In this document: positions 56,440 to 64,000 of the stretch, piece by piece
How the letters are laid out: every line of letters starts with the position of its first letter
Position numbering within the stretch: position 1 is the stretch's first letter
NCBI RefSeq assembly: GCF_003628445.1
Contig: NZ_RBZO01000001.1
Location: 172,110 to 236,109, forward strand
Direction of reading: 5' to 3'
Origin: Oceanobacillus bengalensis
GTDB taxonomy: Bacteria > Bacillota > Bacilli > Bacillales > Amphibacillaceae
Length of the DNA: 64,000 bases
Notes under the pieces: model-generated
What the model saw: the letters and a program-made list of their open reading frames with translations, nothing else
The model's database searches: none
What the model was told of the DNA's origin: nothing
Position numbers and translations under genes: made by a program

Positions 56440-57663
56440 ATGATAACCGTTAAAAAGGAGCACATTCAGATCCTTAAAGATGGGCATGTAACAAGTCCAA
56501 ATGGATTTTCAGCAGGAGGAGTGCATTGTGGTATTCGAAAAACCAAGCTTGATTTTGGCTGGATTCATTCGAATGTACCTGCAACTGCAGCGGGAGTATA
56601 TACGTTAAATGCCTTCCAAGCAGCTCCTTTAAAGGTAACAAAAGCAAGTATAGAGAAGGAGAAGAAGATTCAAACGATTATTGTTAACTCTGGAAATGCC
56701 AATTCTTGTACTGGGGAACAGGGTTACTACGATGCACTTGAAATGCAGCGTCTTACTGCAGCAAAAATGGATGTTGCCCCCTGCCATGTAGCTGTTGCTT
56801 CAACTGGAATTATAGGTGTTCCATTACAAATGGATAAAATGAGAGATGCTATCGAGTCTATGGGCAGTGTTAGTGGTACGGTAGATGATTTTGAACATGC
56901 AATTTTAACAACAGATACAGTTACGAAGCATTGTGCGGTACAAATGGAAATTGATGGCAAGGTTATAACGATTGGTGGTGCTGCTAAAGGCTCCGGAATG
57001 ATTCATCCAAATATGGCGACAATGCTTGGATTCATAACGACAGATGCAACGGTTGAACCAGAAAGTCTACAAAATGCGTTAGGATCTGTTACAGATAAGT
57101 CATTTAATATGATTACCGTTGATGGAGATTCGAGTACGAACGATATGGTGCTTATATTGGCAAATGGGAATCAAAAAAACCAAGCACTTACCGAATCACA
57201 CCCTCAGTGGCCATTGTTTGTAGAAGGATTACAAATGGTTAGTGAAGAGTTGGCGAAACAAATTGCAGGAGACGGAGAAGGAGCAACAAAGCTAATTGAA
57301 GTGAATGTGTCAGGTGCGAAGGCGGAAGAGGATGCAAGACAAGTAGCAAAGGCTGTTATTTCTTCTAATTTAGTAAAGACAGCCATCTATGGTGCAGATC
57401 CTAATTGGGGGCGCATTGTATGTGCCGTTGGTTATAGTAAACAACCAATTGACCCTGACAAGGTTAGTGTATCACTAGGGGATATTGTTGTTGTAAAAGA
57501 TGGCCTTGCCGTTAACTTTGATCAAGAAGAAGGAACCCGCTACTTGGAAAATAGAACGATAAATATTTCTATTGATTTACAAGAAGGCTCATCTGAAGCC
57601 ACGGCTTGGGGCTGTGATTTGACCTATGATTATGTAAAAATAAATGCTTCCTATAGAACATGA
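56440..57663 (+). CDS. argJ: Glutamate N-acetyltransferase / amino-acid acetyltransferase
   Basis: ArgJ moves acetyl groups between ornithine and glutamate and, in bifunctional forms, also uses acetyl-CoA. The 407-residue precursor self-cleaves before the nucleophile Thr194 in PNMATMLGFITTDA. KGSGMIHPNM and VDGDSSTNDMV are other family blocks. The ATG at 56440 has AAAGG at nine bases; an ATG at 56431 is directly next to that site. No argA-type gene is in the window, so a cyclic pathway is likely. Confidence 0.95.
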   Translation: MITVKKEHIQILKDGHVTSPNGFSAGGVHCGIRKTKLDFGWIHSNVPATAAGVYTLNAFQAAPLKVTKASIEKEKKIQTIIVNSGNANSCTGEQGYYDALEMQRLTAAKMDVAPCHVAVASTGIIGVPLQMDKMRDAIESMGSVSGTVDDFEHAILTTDTVTKHCAVQMEIDGKVITIGGAAKGSGMIHPNMATMLGFITTDATVEPESLQNALGSVTDKSFNMITVDGDSSTNDMVLILANGNQKNQALTESHPQWPLFVEGLQMVSEELAKQIAGDGEGATKLIEVNVSGAKAEEDARQVAKAVISSNLVKTAIYGADPNWGRIVCAVGYSKQPIDPDKVSVSLGDIVVVKDGLAVNFDQEEGTRYLENRTINISIDLQEGSSEATAWGCDLTYDYVKINASYRT

Positions 57664-57670
57664 GGTGATG

Positions 57671-58474
57671 ATGTTGAAGAGAGTCATATTAAAAGTGGGT
57701 GGAAGTGTTCTTGCAAAACTGCCAAAGAACTTCTACAGGACAGTTGTCGCTTTAAAGAATGCGAATATTTGTGATCCAATTATTGTTCATGGAGGCGGAC
57801 CAGAAATCAACCAGGTGCTAACAAAATCTCATGTGGAAAGCACATTCGTTGAAGGGCTCCGTGTCACGACAAAAGAAATTTTACATGTTGCAGAAATGGT
57901 CATGAGCGGTTCCATTAATAAGCAGGTTGTGACCAACTTGAAAAAAGCTGGGGGAGAAGCGGTCGGTTTAAGCGGAGTTGATGGATCTTTACTAGAAGCA
58001 ACACCTGTAGATTCTTCTGGTAACCTCGGGTTTGTTGGTCGGGTTAGTAAAGTAAATGAATCGTTACTAACACTTATCATGAAGCAGGGAATGATTCCAG
58101 TTATATCACCGATTGGTATGGATGATAGTGGGCAGCATTATAACATAAATGGTGATATGGCGGCCTCAGCTGTAGCTTCTGCATTAAAGGGGAAGTTAGT
58201 TTTTGTCAGTGATATTCCAGGTGTTATGGAAATAGTTGATGGAAATCCTATTGTCCACAAAAAACTTGCAGAGCAAGAAATTTATAAAATGATTGATTCT
58301 GGTGTGATTTATGGCGGAATGATTCCAAAAGTCCGTTCTGCAATGAATGCATTATCAGCAGGCGTTGAGGAGTCTATGATTATTAATGGTTTAACTCCTA
58401 CAGATTTAAAGGAGTATTTGGAAGGAAATGAAGTTGGTACGAAAATAACTACAGGGGAGGTTCGTCATGTCTAA
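57671..58474 (+). CDS. argB: Acetylglutamate kinase
   Basis: ArgB phosphorylates N-acetylglutamate. The 267-residue amino-acid kinase has LKVGGSVLAKLPK at the N-terminus, VHGGGPEINQVL, GLSGVDGSLL, NINGDMAASAVA and GGMIPKVRSA. GAGGTGA overlaps the argJ stop; the ATG at 57671 is best spaced, with an ATG at 57668 as alternative. It overlaps argD by eight bases. Whether arginine inhibits it cannot be decided by eye. Confidence 0.95.
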   Translation: MLKRVILKVGGSVLAKLPKNFYRTVVALKNANICDPIIVHGGGPEINQVLTKSHVESTFVEGLRVTTKEILHVAEMVMSGSINKQVVTNLKKAGGEAVGLSGVDGSLLEATPVDSSGNLGFVGRVSKVNESLLTLIMKQGMIPVISPIGMDDSGQHYNINGDMAASAVASALKGKLVFVSDIPGVMEIVDGNPIVHKKLAEQEIYKMIDSGVIYGGMIPKVRSAMNALSAGVEESMIINGLTPTDLKEYLEGNEVGTKITTGEVRHV

Positions 58475-59660
58475 TACAACCACGCAATCCGCACTAATGT
58501 CTACATACAATCGATTCCCTATCAAACTTGTCAAAGGAAAAGGAAGCTATGTTTGGGATGAAAATGGTAAGAAATATTTAGATTACACTTCAGGAATAGC
58601 GACATGCAATTTAGGTCATGTCCCTGATTCTGTGCAAGTAAAATTAAAAGAACAAATTGACTTACTTTGGCATTGTTCCAACCTTTATGAAATACCAAAT
58701 CAAGAGAATCTCGCCAAGATTCTTACGGAAAATAGCTGTCTTGATAATGTTTTTTTCTGTAATAGTGGGGCAGAAGCAAATGAAGCTGCTATTAAGCTTG
58801 CTAAAAAATATGCTAAAGATCAAGGAAAACCAAATCGAACGGAAATTGTTACTTTTAAACACTCTTTTCACGGGCGCACAGGTACGACAATGGCTGCAAC
58901 TGCACAGGAAAAGATTCACCAAGGTTTTACACCTCTGACATCAGGATTCCGTTACCTTCCGTACAATGATTTTGCTGCACTAGAAGCAATTAACAATGGC
59001 AATACAACGGCTGTTTTATTGGAACTGGTTCAAGGAGAAGGTGGCGTTCATCCTGCATACATCGATTGGGTAAAGCAACTTGAATCAATTTGTAAAGAAA
59101 ATGATATTTTGCTCATGTTAGACGAAGTACAAACCGGAATTGGTAGAACAGGAACATTGTTTGCTTATCAACAATATGGCATCGAAGCCGATGTTATTAC
59201 GTTAGCAAAGGGCCTTGGATCTGGTGTTGCGCTTGGAGCGATGCTTGCGAAAGAAGCAGTCGCATATTCATTTCAGCCAGGAACACATGGAAGTACATTT
59301 GGTGGAAATCCACTCGCAACAAGTGCAGGACTTGCTACTATGGAAACCATTTTGCAAGAAGATATCCTAGCAAATGTGGTGGAGAATAGTGAATGGCTTC
59401 TAGAAGAACTGAAAAGGTTAAAGCAAGCCTTTGGTAATATTGTTGATGTGAGAGGGCTTGGTTTCTTAATTGGTATAGAAATGATGGATGATGTTGGAAC
59501 ATGGATTAGCCGCTTTCGTGAAAAAGGCATTCTTGTCTTATCCGCAGGGGCAAAAACATTGCGGATTTTGCCTCCACTAACAACAACGAAGGAGGAACTG
59601 GAATATTTTATGAATGTGTTTCAAGAACTCTTATCTGATTTCAAGGAGGATAATGTATGA
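58467..59660 (+). CDS. argD: Acetylornithine aminotransferase
   Basis: ArgD transfers the amino group from glutamate to N-acetylglutamate semialdehyde. The 397-residue PLP enzyme has CNSGAEANEAAIKLAKK, FHGRTGTTMAAT, LDEVQTGIGRTG and the PLP-binding Lys248 in ITLAKGLGSG. GGGAGG lies six bases before the ATG. It overlaps carA by four bases. Confidence 0.95.
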   Translation: MSNTTTQSALMSTYNRFPIKLVKGKGSYVWDENGKKYLDYTSGIATCNLGHVPDSVQVKLKEQIDLLWHCSNLYEIPNQENLAKILTENSCLDNVFFCNSGAEANEAAIKLAKKYAKDQGKPNRTEIVTFKHSFHGRTGTTMAATAQEKIHQGFTPLTSGFRYLPYNDFAALEAINNGNTTAVLLELVQGEGGVHPAYIDWVKQLESICKENDILLMLDEVQTGIGRTGTLFAYQQYGIEADVITLAKGLGSGVALGAMLAKEAVAYSFQPGTHGSTFGGNPLATSAGLATMETILQEDILANVVENSEWLLEELKRLKQAFGNIVDVRGLGFLIGIEMMDDVGTWISRFREKGILVLSAGAKTLRILPPLTTTKEELEYFMNVFQELLSDFKEDNV

Positions 59661-60742
59661 CAAAGGGGTATCTTATATTAGAAACGGGAGAGGAATTCAT
59701 TGGAGATTGGATTGGCTCAGAAATAGAAATGGAAGGGGAAGTCGTTTTTAATACAAGTATGACAGGGTATCAGGAAATGATGACTGACCCTTCCTATAAG
59801 GGGCAAATTTTAACCTTTTGTTATCCAATTATTGGTAGCTATGGCGTGAACGATGTGGATGATGAAAGCAAGGGAATCGCTGTTTCAGCTGTTGTTATTA
59901 GTGATGTTTGTGATGAGCCAAGTCACTACCAATCTACCACATCATTAACAGATAAGCTTAAGTCAGAAAATATCCCAGGACTAGCAAATATCGATACCCG
60001 TTCCCTAGTTGCTACAATCCGAAAGCACGGAAATGTAAGTGGAAAAATACTAAAAGTAAAAGACGCTAGAAAAACGAAACAATGGAAAGAAAAGAATAGT
60101 CTGGAATTAGTTCAAAGTGTTTCAGTCAATGAGCAAGAATCATATGGCGATGGTCATCATCATGTTGTACTCGTTGATTTTGGGTATAAGAAATCAATAC
60201 TAAAGGCGCTATTAAACCAAGATTGTAAAGTAACCATTGTTCCTTATAACACCGAATTTGAAACGATTGCATCACTGCATCCAGATGGGGTTTTGATAAG
60301 TAATGGCCCTGGAGATCCATTAGCATTAACAGCTGTACTTCCAACGATAAAGGCGTTGACTAAAAATTTCCCTACGCTTGGTATTTGTTTAGGCCATCAA
60401 TTGATTGTTCTCGCATATGGTGGCAAGACGGAGAAAATGCCGTTTGGACATCGAGGAGGGAATCATCCTGTCAAAGATTTAGCAACTGGAAAAGTATATA
60501 TTACCGCACAAAATCATGGCTATGTCGTTATTGCGGATAGTGTAGATAAGGAAAATTTCCAAATCTCATTCCAAAATGTAAATGACAAGACAGTTGAAGG
60601 CATAAAGCATGTTCATTTACCAGTTCAATCCGTTCAGTTTCACCCTGAAGCCCATTCTGGTCCAAGTGACACGGAATATATTTTTAAAGATTTCATTCAG
60701 CAGGTAGTGACCTTAGGGGGGAGAAGATATGTTAAAGCATAG
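59657..60742 (+). CDS. carA: Carbamoyl-phosphate synthase small subunit (arginine operon)
   Basis: CarA hydrolyses glutamine and passes ammonia to CarB. The 361-residue protein has an N-terminal domain (VVFNTSMTGYQEMMTDPSY) and a class-I glutaminase with the nucleophile Cys244 in LGICLGHQL and His329/Glu331 in VQFHPEAH. Its place in the arg operon marks it as the arginine-specific copy; the pyr operon would carry another. It overlaps carB by 14 bases. Confidence 0.95.
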   Translation: MTKGYLILETGEEFIGDWIGSEIEMEGEVVFNTSMTGYQEMMTDPSYKGQILTFCYPIIGSYGVNDVDDESKGIAVSAVVISDVCDEPSHYQSTTSLTDKLKSENIPGLANIDTRSLVATIRKHGNVSGKILKVKDARKTKQWKEKNSLELVQSVSVNEQESYGDGHHHVVLVDFGYKKSILKALLNQDCKVTIVPYNTEFETIASLHPDGVLISNGPGDPLALTAVLPTIKALTKNFPTLGICLGHQLIVLAYGGKTEKMPFGHRGGNHPVKDLATGKVYITAQNHGYVVIADSVDKENFQISFQNVNDKTVEGIKHVHLPVQSVQFHPEAHSGPSDTEYIFKDFIQQVVTLGGRRYVKA

Positions 60743-63700
60743 AACATTGAATAAGGTACTTATTATTGGATCAGGACCAATTGTCATTGGTCAGGCAGCA
60801 GAATTCGATTATGCGGGAACACAGGGCTGTCTTGCATTAAAGGAAGAAGGAATTGAAGTAATTCTTGTTAATAATAATCCAGCAACAATTATGACAGACG
60901 AAAGCATCGCAGACCGTGTATATATGGAACCTTTAGATGTAAGTACATTAGAAAAAGTTATTGCAAAAGAAAGACCTGATGGATTAATCGGAACATTGGG
61001 TGGGCAAACAGGTTTGAATTTAACTGTAGAGCTCCATCAAAAAGGGATATTAGATAAATATCATGTCGCATTACTTGGGACGTCCGCCCATGCCATTCAA
61101 AAAGGAGAAGACCGTGAAAAGTTTCGCAGCTTAATGATAGATATCAACGAACCCATCGCGGAATCGAAAATTATTCAATCTATTGATGCGGGACTATCCT
61201 TTATCAAAGAAATTGGTTATCCAGTCATTCTTCGCCCAGCTTATACGCTCGGTGGTGAGGGTGGTGGCTTTGCCTATAATGAAGATGAATTTATCAATCT
61301 ATTGGATAAAGGATTGAAATTGAGCCCAATTACACAAGTTCTTGTTGAAAAAAGTATTAAAGGTTGGAAGGAAATTGAGTATGAAGTAATGCGTGATGTG
61401 AATGACACGTGTGTAATTGTTTGTAATATGGAAAATATGGATCCTGTTGGCGTTCATACCGGTGACTCGATTGTAGTCGCACCCTCTCAGACATTAACGG
61501 ATGTTCAGTATCAAATGTTGCGCACATCCTCTTTAAAAGTGATTCGTGCCTTAGGTGTTATCGGTGGTTGTAACATTCAATTTGCATTACATCCAGAGTC
61601 CAATGAATATTGTATTATTGAAGTGAATCCAAGAGTAAGTAGGTCTTCTGCATTAGCATCGAAAGCGACAGGTTATCCGATTGCGCGGATTGCAACAAAA
61701 TGCGCAATTGGACAGCGTTTAGACGAAATCATTAACCCGATAACTGGTAATACATATGCATCATTTGAGCCTGCACTAGATTATATCGTTGTCAAACTCC
61801 CAAGGTTTCCTTTTGATAAATTTACAGAAGCCGATCGAACACTTGGAACGCAAATGAAAGCAACTGGAGAGGTTATGGCAATTGACCGCACATTTGAAGG
61901 TGCATTAAATAAAGCAGTACGTTCCCTTGAGATGAATGTTCACAGTTTAGATTTCCCAGGCTTCGATGAGAAGTCTGACCAAGAATTAATGGAACGATTA
62001 ACTGTTCCGAATGACTTAAGGCTTTTCGCAATTGCAGAAGCGATGAATCGAGGAATGCCTATCGAAAAGATAATGAAGCATACAGGTATAGACTATTGGT
62101 TTTTACGGAAAATGGACCGAATACTTGAATGTGAAAAAGCAATGGGTGAAAGTGAATGGCCAAATGTAGCTGATGAGCTTTTGCGAGAGGCTAAGCGTTA
62201 TAACGTAAGCGATGAACGAATTGCAGCGTTACTTGGAACCACATCTAAGGTGTTAAGGGAACACTTTAAGAAAATAGGATTACAGCCTGCATATAAACTA
62301 GTAGATACGTGTGCAGGGGAATTTGATGCAATTACACCGTATTATTATTCTACTTGGCATGGAAATGATGAGGTCCTAGCTCGTTCAAATGCTAAAAAAA
62401 TTCTTGTCCTGGGATCGGGGCCAATTCGAATCGGACAGGGAGTAGAATTTGATTATTGTTCCGTACATGCCGCTATGGCTGTGAAAAAAATGGGTTATGA
62501 GGCAGTGGTGATTAATAATAACCCTGAAACCGTTAGTACGGATTATTCAGTGGCTGATCGTTTATATTTTGAACCGCTAGCACTGGAAGATGTTCTAGCA
62601 GTTATTGAAAAGGAAAAAGTGTCTGGTGTACTGATTCAATTTGGGGGTCAAACTGCTATTAATTTGGCTAATGCATTGGAGGATGAAGGGGTTCCTATTC
62701 TTGGGACGACTCCTGAACATATCGACCAAATGGAAGATAGAGAACAGTTTTATGAAGTATTAAACGGGTTAAATATCCCGCATATTACTGGAAGTATTGT
62801 TCATTCATTGGAGGAGTTATCTGAATCAGCATATGAATTAGGCTTTCCTGTACTTATCCGACCTTCCTATGTAATCGGAGGCCAATCCATGTTTATTTGT
62901 AACAATGAAAAGGATCTATATCATTATGTTGCTCGTATTCAGAAAGACACAAATGACCGCTGTTGGCCACTCTTGATTGATCAATATCTACCTGGTTTGG
63001 AATGTGAAATTGATGTCATTAGTGATGGGTGTGAGATTGTTGTTCCAGGAATCTTTGAACATATTGAAAAGGCAGGTGTACATTCAGGTGATAGTATGAG
63101 TGTCTTCCCGCCAATATCTCTATCTGATGAAGTCAAGAAAGAAATGGTAGAGATGGCAGGGAGAATATGTAAGACCGTTCCAATTGTAGGGATGATGAAC
63201 ATTCAATTCGTTTACCACCAGGGAACGTTGCTTGTCTTAGAGGTAAATCCACGGTCATCAAGAACGATTCCAGTTATGAGTAAAGTAACAGGGATTCCTA
63301 TGGTCGAATGGGCTGCAAAGGTGCAATTAGGTATCCCGTTAAAGGAAATTACTGAAGAGGTCGGTTTACTAAAGGATCCTTTTTATTATACAGTGAAGGC
63401 ACCAATTTTTTCTGCGAGTAAATTAAAGGGTGTTGACCATATATTAGGGCCGGAAATGAAATCAACCGGAGAAATTATTGGAATCAGTCAATCGAAAAAT
63501 GAGGCACTGAAGAAAGTTTCGGGATATGTTGCTAAGCCTGGAGAAGTGAAGCAGATTTTTGTATCTGTTGCTGACCACTTAAAAAAAGAAAGTGTTTCGC
63601 TTGTTCGTGAATTTGCGGAGTTAGGAGCGGAAATTGTTGCTACCGAGGGAACTGCAGTCTATTTAGAGGAACAGGGTATTAAGGTAGTAAAAGTCGCAAA

Positions 63701-63950
63701 TGATAAAGCTAAATTGTTAAATCATTGGAAGTCGCTTGCTCCAGATATTGTGCTGAATATTCCGAATCAAGGAAGAGAAAAAGAGAAAATTGGTTTCTAT
63801 ATTCGTGAATTATCAGTGAGGTATCAGATTCCATATTTTACAAGCTTACAGACATTGCAAGCGATGAAAGATTGTTTGGAAGATGACAACTGGGAAGAGA
63901 GCGTTACTTCCTTGCAAGAATATTTAGGACATATTCTTGTTGAACGATGA
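60729..63950 (+). CDS. carB: Carbamoyl-phosphate synthase large subunit (arginine operon)
   Basis: The 1073-residue CarB has two homologous ATP-grasp halves (VLIIGSGPIVIGQAAEFDYAGTQ at the start and ILVLGSGPIRIGQGVEFDYCSVH from about residue 557), each making one phosphorylation step. An MGS-like domain lies at the C-terminus (from about 935), the usual allosteric site. It makes carbamoyl phosphate from bicarbonate, ammonia and ATP. GGGGGGAGAAG precedes the ATG. It is the last gene of the operon; a terminator follows and argF is absent. Confidence 0.96.
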   Translation: MLKHRTLNKVLIIGSGPIVIGQAAEFDYAGTQGCLALKEEGIEVILVNNNPATIMTDESIADRVYMEPLDVSTLEKVIAKERPDGLIGTLGGQTGLNLTVELHQKGILDKYHVALLGTSAHAIQKGEDREKFRSLMIDINEPIAESKIIQSIDAGLSFIKEIGYPVILRPAYTLGGEGGGFAYNEDEFINLLDKGLKLSPITQVLVEKSIKGWKEIEYEVMRDVNDTCVIVCNMENMDPVGVHTGDSIVVAPSQTLTDVQYQMLRTSSLKVIRALGVIGGCNIQFALHPESNEYCIIEVNPRVSRSSALASKATGYPIARIATKCAIGQRLDEIINPITGNTYASFEPALDYIVVKLPRFPFDKFTEADRTLGTQMKATGEVMAIDRTFEGALNKAVRSLEMNVHSLDFPGFDEKSDQELMERLTVPNDLRLFAIAEAMNRGMPIEKIMKHTGIDYWFLRKMDRILECEKAMGESEWPNVADELLREAKRYNVSDERIAALLGTTSKVLREHFKKIGLQPAYKLVDTCAGEFDAITPYYYSTWHGNDEVLARSNAKKILVLGSGPIRIGQGVEFDYCSVHAAMAVKKMGYEAVVINNNPETVSTDYSVADRLYFEPLALEDVLAVIEKEKVSGVLIQFGGQTAINLANALEDEGVPILGTTPEHIDQMEDREQFYEVLNGLNIPHITGSIVHSLEELSESAYELGFPVLIRPSYVIGGQSMFICNNEKDLYHYVARIQKDTNDRCWPLLIDQYLPGLECEIDVISDGCEIVVPGIFEHIEKAGVHSGDSMSVFPPISLSDEVKKEMVEMAGRICKTVPIVGMMNIQFVYHQGTLLVLEVNPRSSRTIPVMSKVTGIPMVEWAAKVQLGIPLKEITEEVGLLKDPFYYTVKAPIFSASKLKGVDHILGPEMKSTGEIIGISQSKNEALKKVSGYVAKPGEVKQIFVSVADHLKKESVSLVREFAELGAEIVATEGTAVYLEEQGIKVVKVANDKAKLLNHWKSLAPDIVLNIPNQGREKEKIGFYIRELSVRYQIPYFTSLQTLQAMKDCLEDDNWEESVTSLQEYLGHILVER

Positions 63951-63962
63951 AAGTAGTTTAGT

Positions 63963-63994
63963 TAAAAAGCGAGGGTGAAGCCCCTCGCTTTTTA
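63963..63994 (+). terminator. Terminator of the argCJBD-carAB operon
   Basis: AAAAAGCGAGGG pairs with CCCCTCGCTTTTT across a short loop and ends in a T run. Confidence 0.92.
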
Positions 63995-64000
63995 ATATCC

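Overview
This window is from a low-GC, endospore-forming member of the Bacillaceae, most likely an Oceanobacillus/Virgibacillus-type genome (inference). Support comes from a small acid-soluble spore protein gene (sspL-like), Bacillus-style Shine-Dalgarno sites, a set of Firmicutes riboregulators (two T-boxes, and SAM-I, guanine and guanidine-I riboswitches), FosB, LuxS, YkkCD and TcyABC homologues, and an argCJBD-carAB operon. No phage, conjugation module or CRISPR array is visible. The sequence is chromosomal housekeeping and accessory metabolism, interspersed with dispersed repeats and decayed mobile DNA.

1-12 kb: a truncated DHA2 drug-efflux gene divergent from a TetR regulator, a GNAT acetyltransferase and fosB; a C45-type Ntn hydrolase; an FMN reductase; a secreted protein built from six 28-residue repeats; a D,D-carboxypeptidase; a DUF3889-like barrel protein; a second DHA2 pump; and an MFS transporter. 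12-24 kb: pdxK, an amidase, a YdbC-like protein, tRNA-Lys, an NRDE protein, proBA behind a proline T-box, an OsmC protein, and a minus-strand unit (SDR, NhaC-type transporter, luxS) behind a SAM-I riboswitch. A menC/N-acylamino-acid racemase gene lies divergent to that unit.

25-39 kb: tcyABC cystine uptake; a metallo-beta-lactamase-fold protein, a HEPN-like/CBS protein and a DEDDh exonuclease; a TetR/DHA2 efflux pair; spore genes and a structured ncRNA candidate (possibly 6S RNA); a chemoreceptor; and guanine-riboswitch-controlled xpt-pbuX. Two arrays of 51-52 bp tandem repeats sharing one core lie at 32.5 and 38.9 kb. 39-45 kb: the guanidine exporter pair ykkCD with its riboswitch, a DMT transporter, a small repair/nucleotide cluster (methyltransferase, HIT protein, hypoxanthine-DNA glycosylase) and an extended-SDR reductase.

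45-47.3 kb is a decay zone: a T-box leader with an intact terminator but no downstream synthetase or biosynthesis gene, a TIR-bearing repeat, an IS4-like transposase fragment, a group II intron tail and the C-terminal remnant of an S-adenosyl-L-methionine hydroxide adenosyltransferase gene. 47.3-53.4 kb holds a two-component system, ctaG and an ABC-2 exporter resembling B. subtilis LnrJK-LnrLMN. 53.8-64 kb holds a YqkD-like hydrolase and the argC-J-B-D-carA-carB operon, closed by a terminator with no argF behind it.

Two dispersed repeat families stand out: family A (five copies, about 150-440 bp, the longest with TTTAATTCAG/CTGAATTAAA terminal inverted repeats) and family B (two copies with GCGCAAGCG-type ends).
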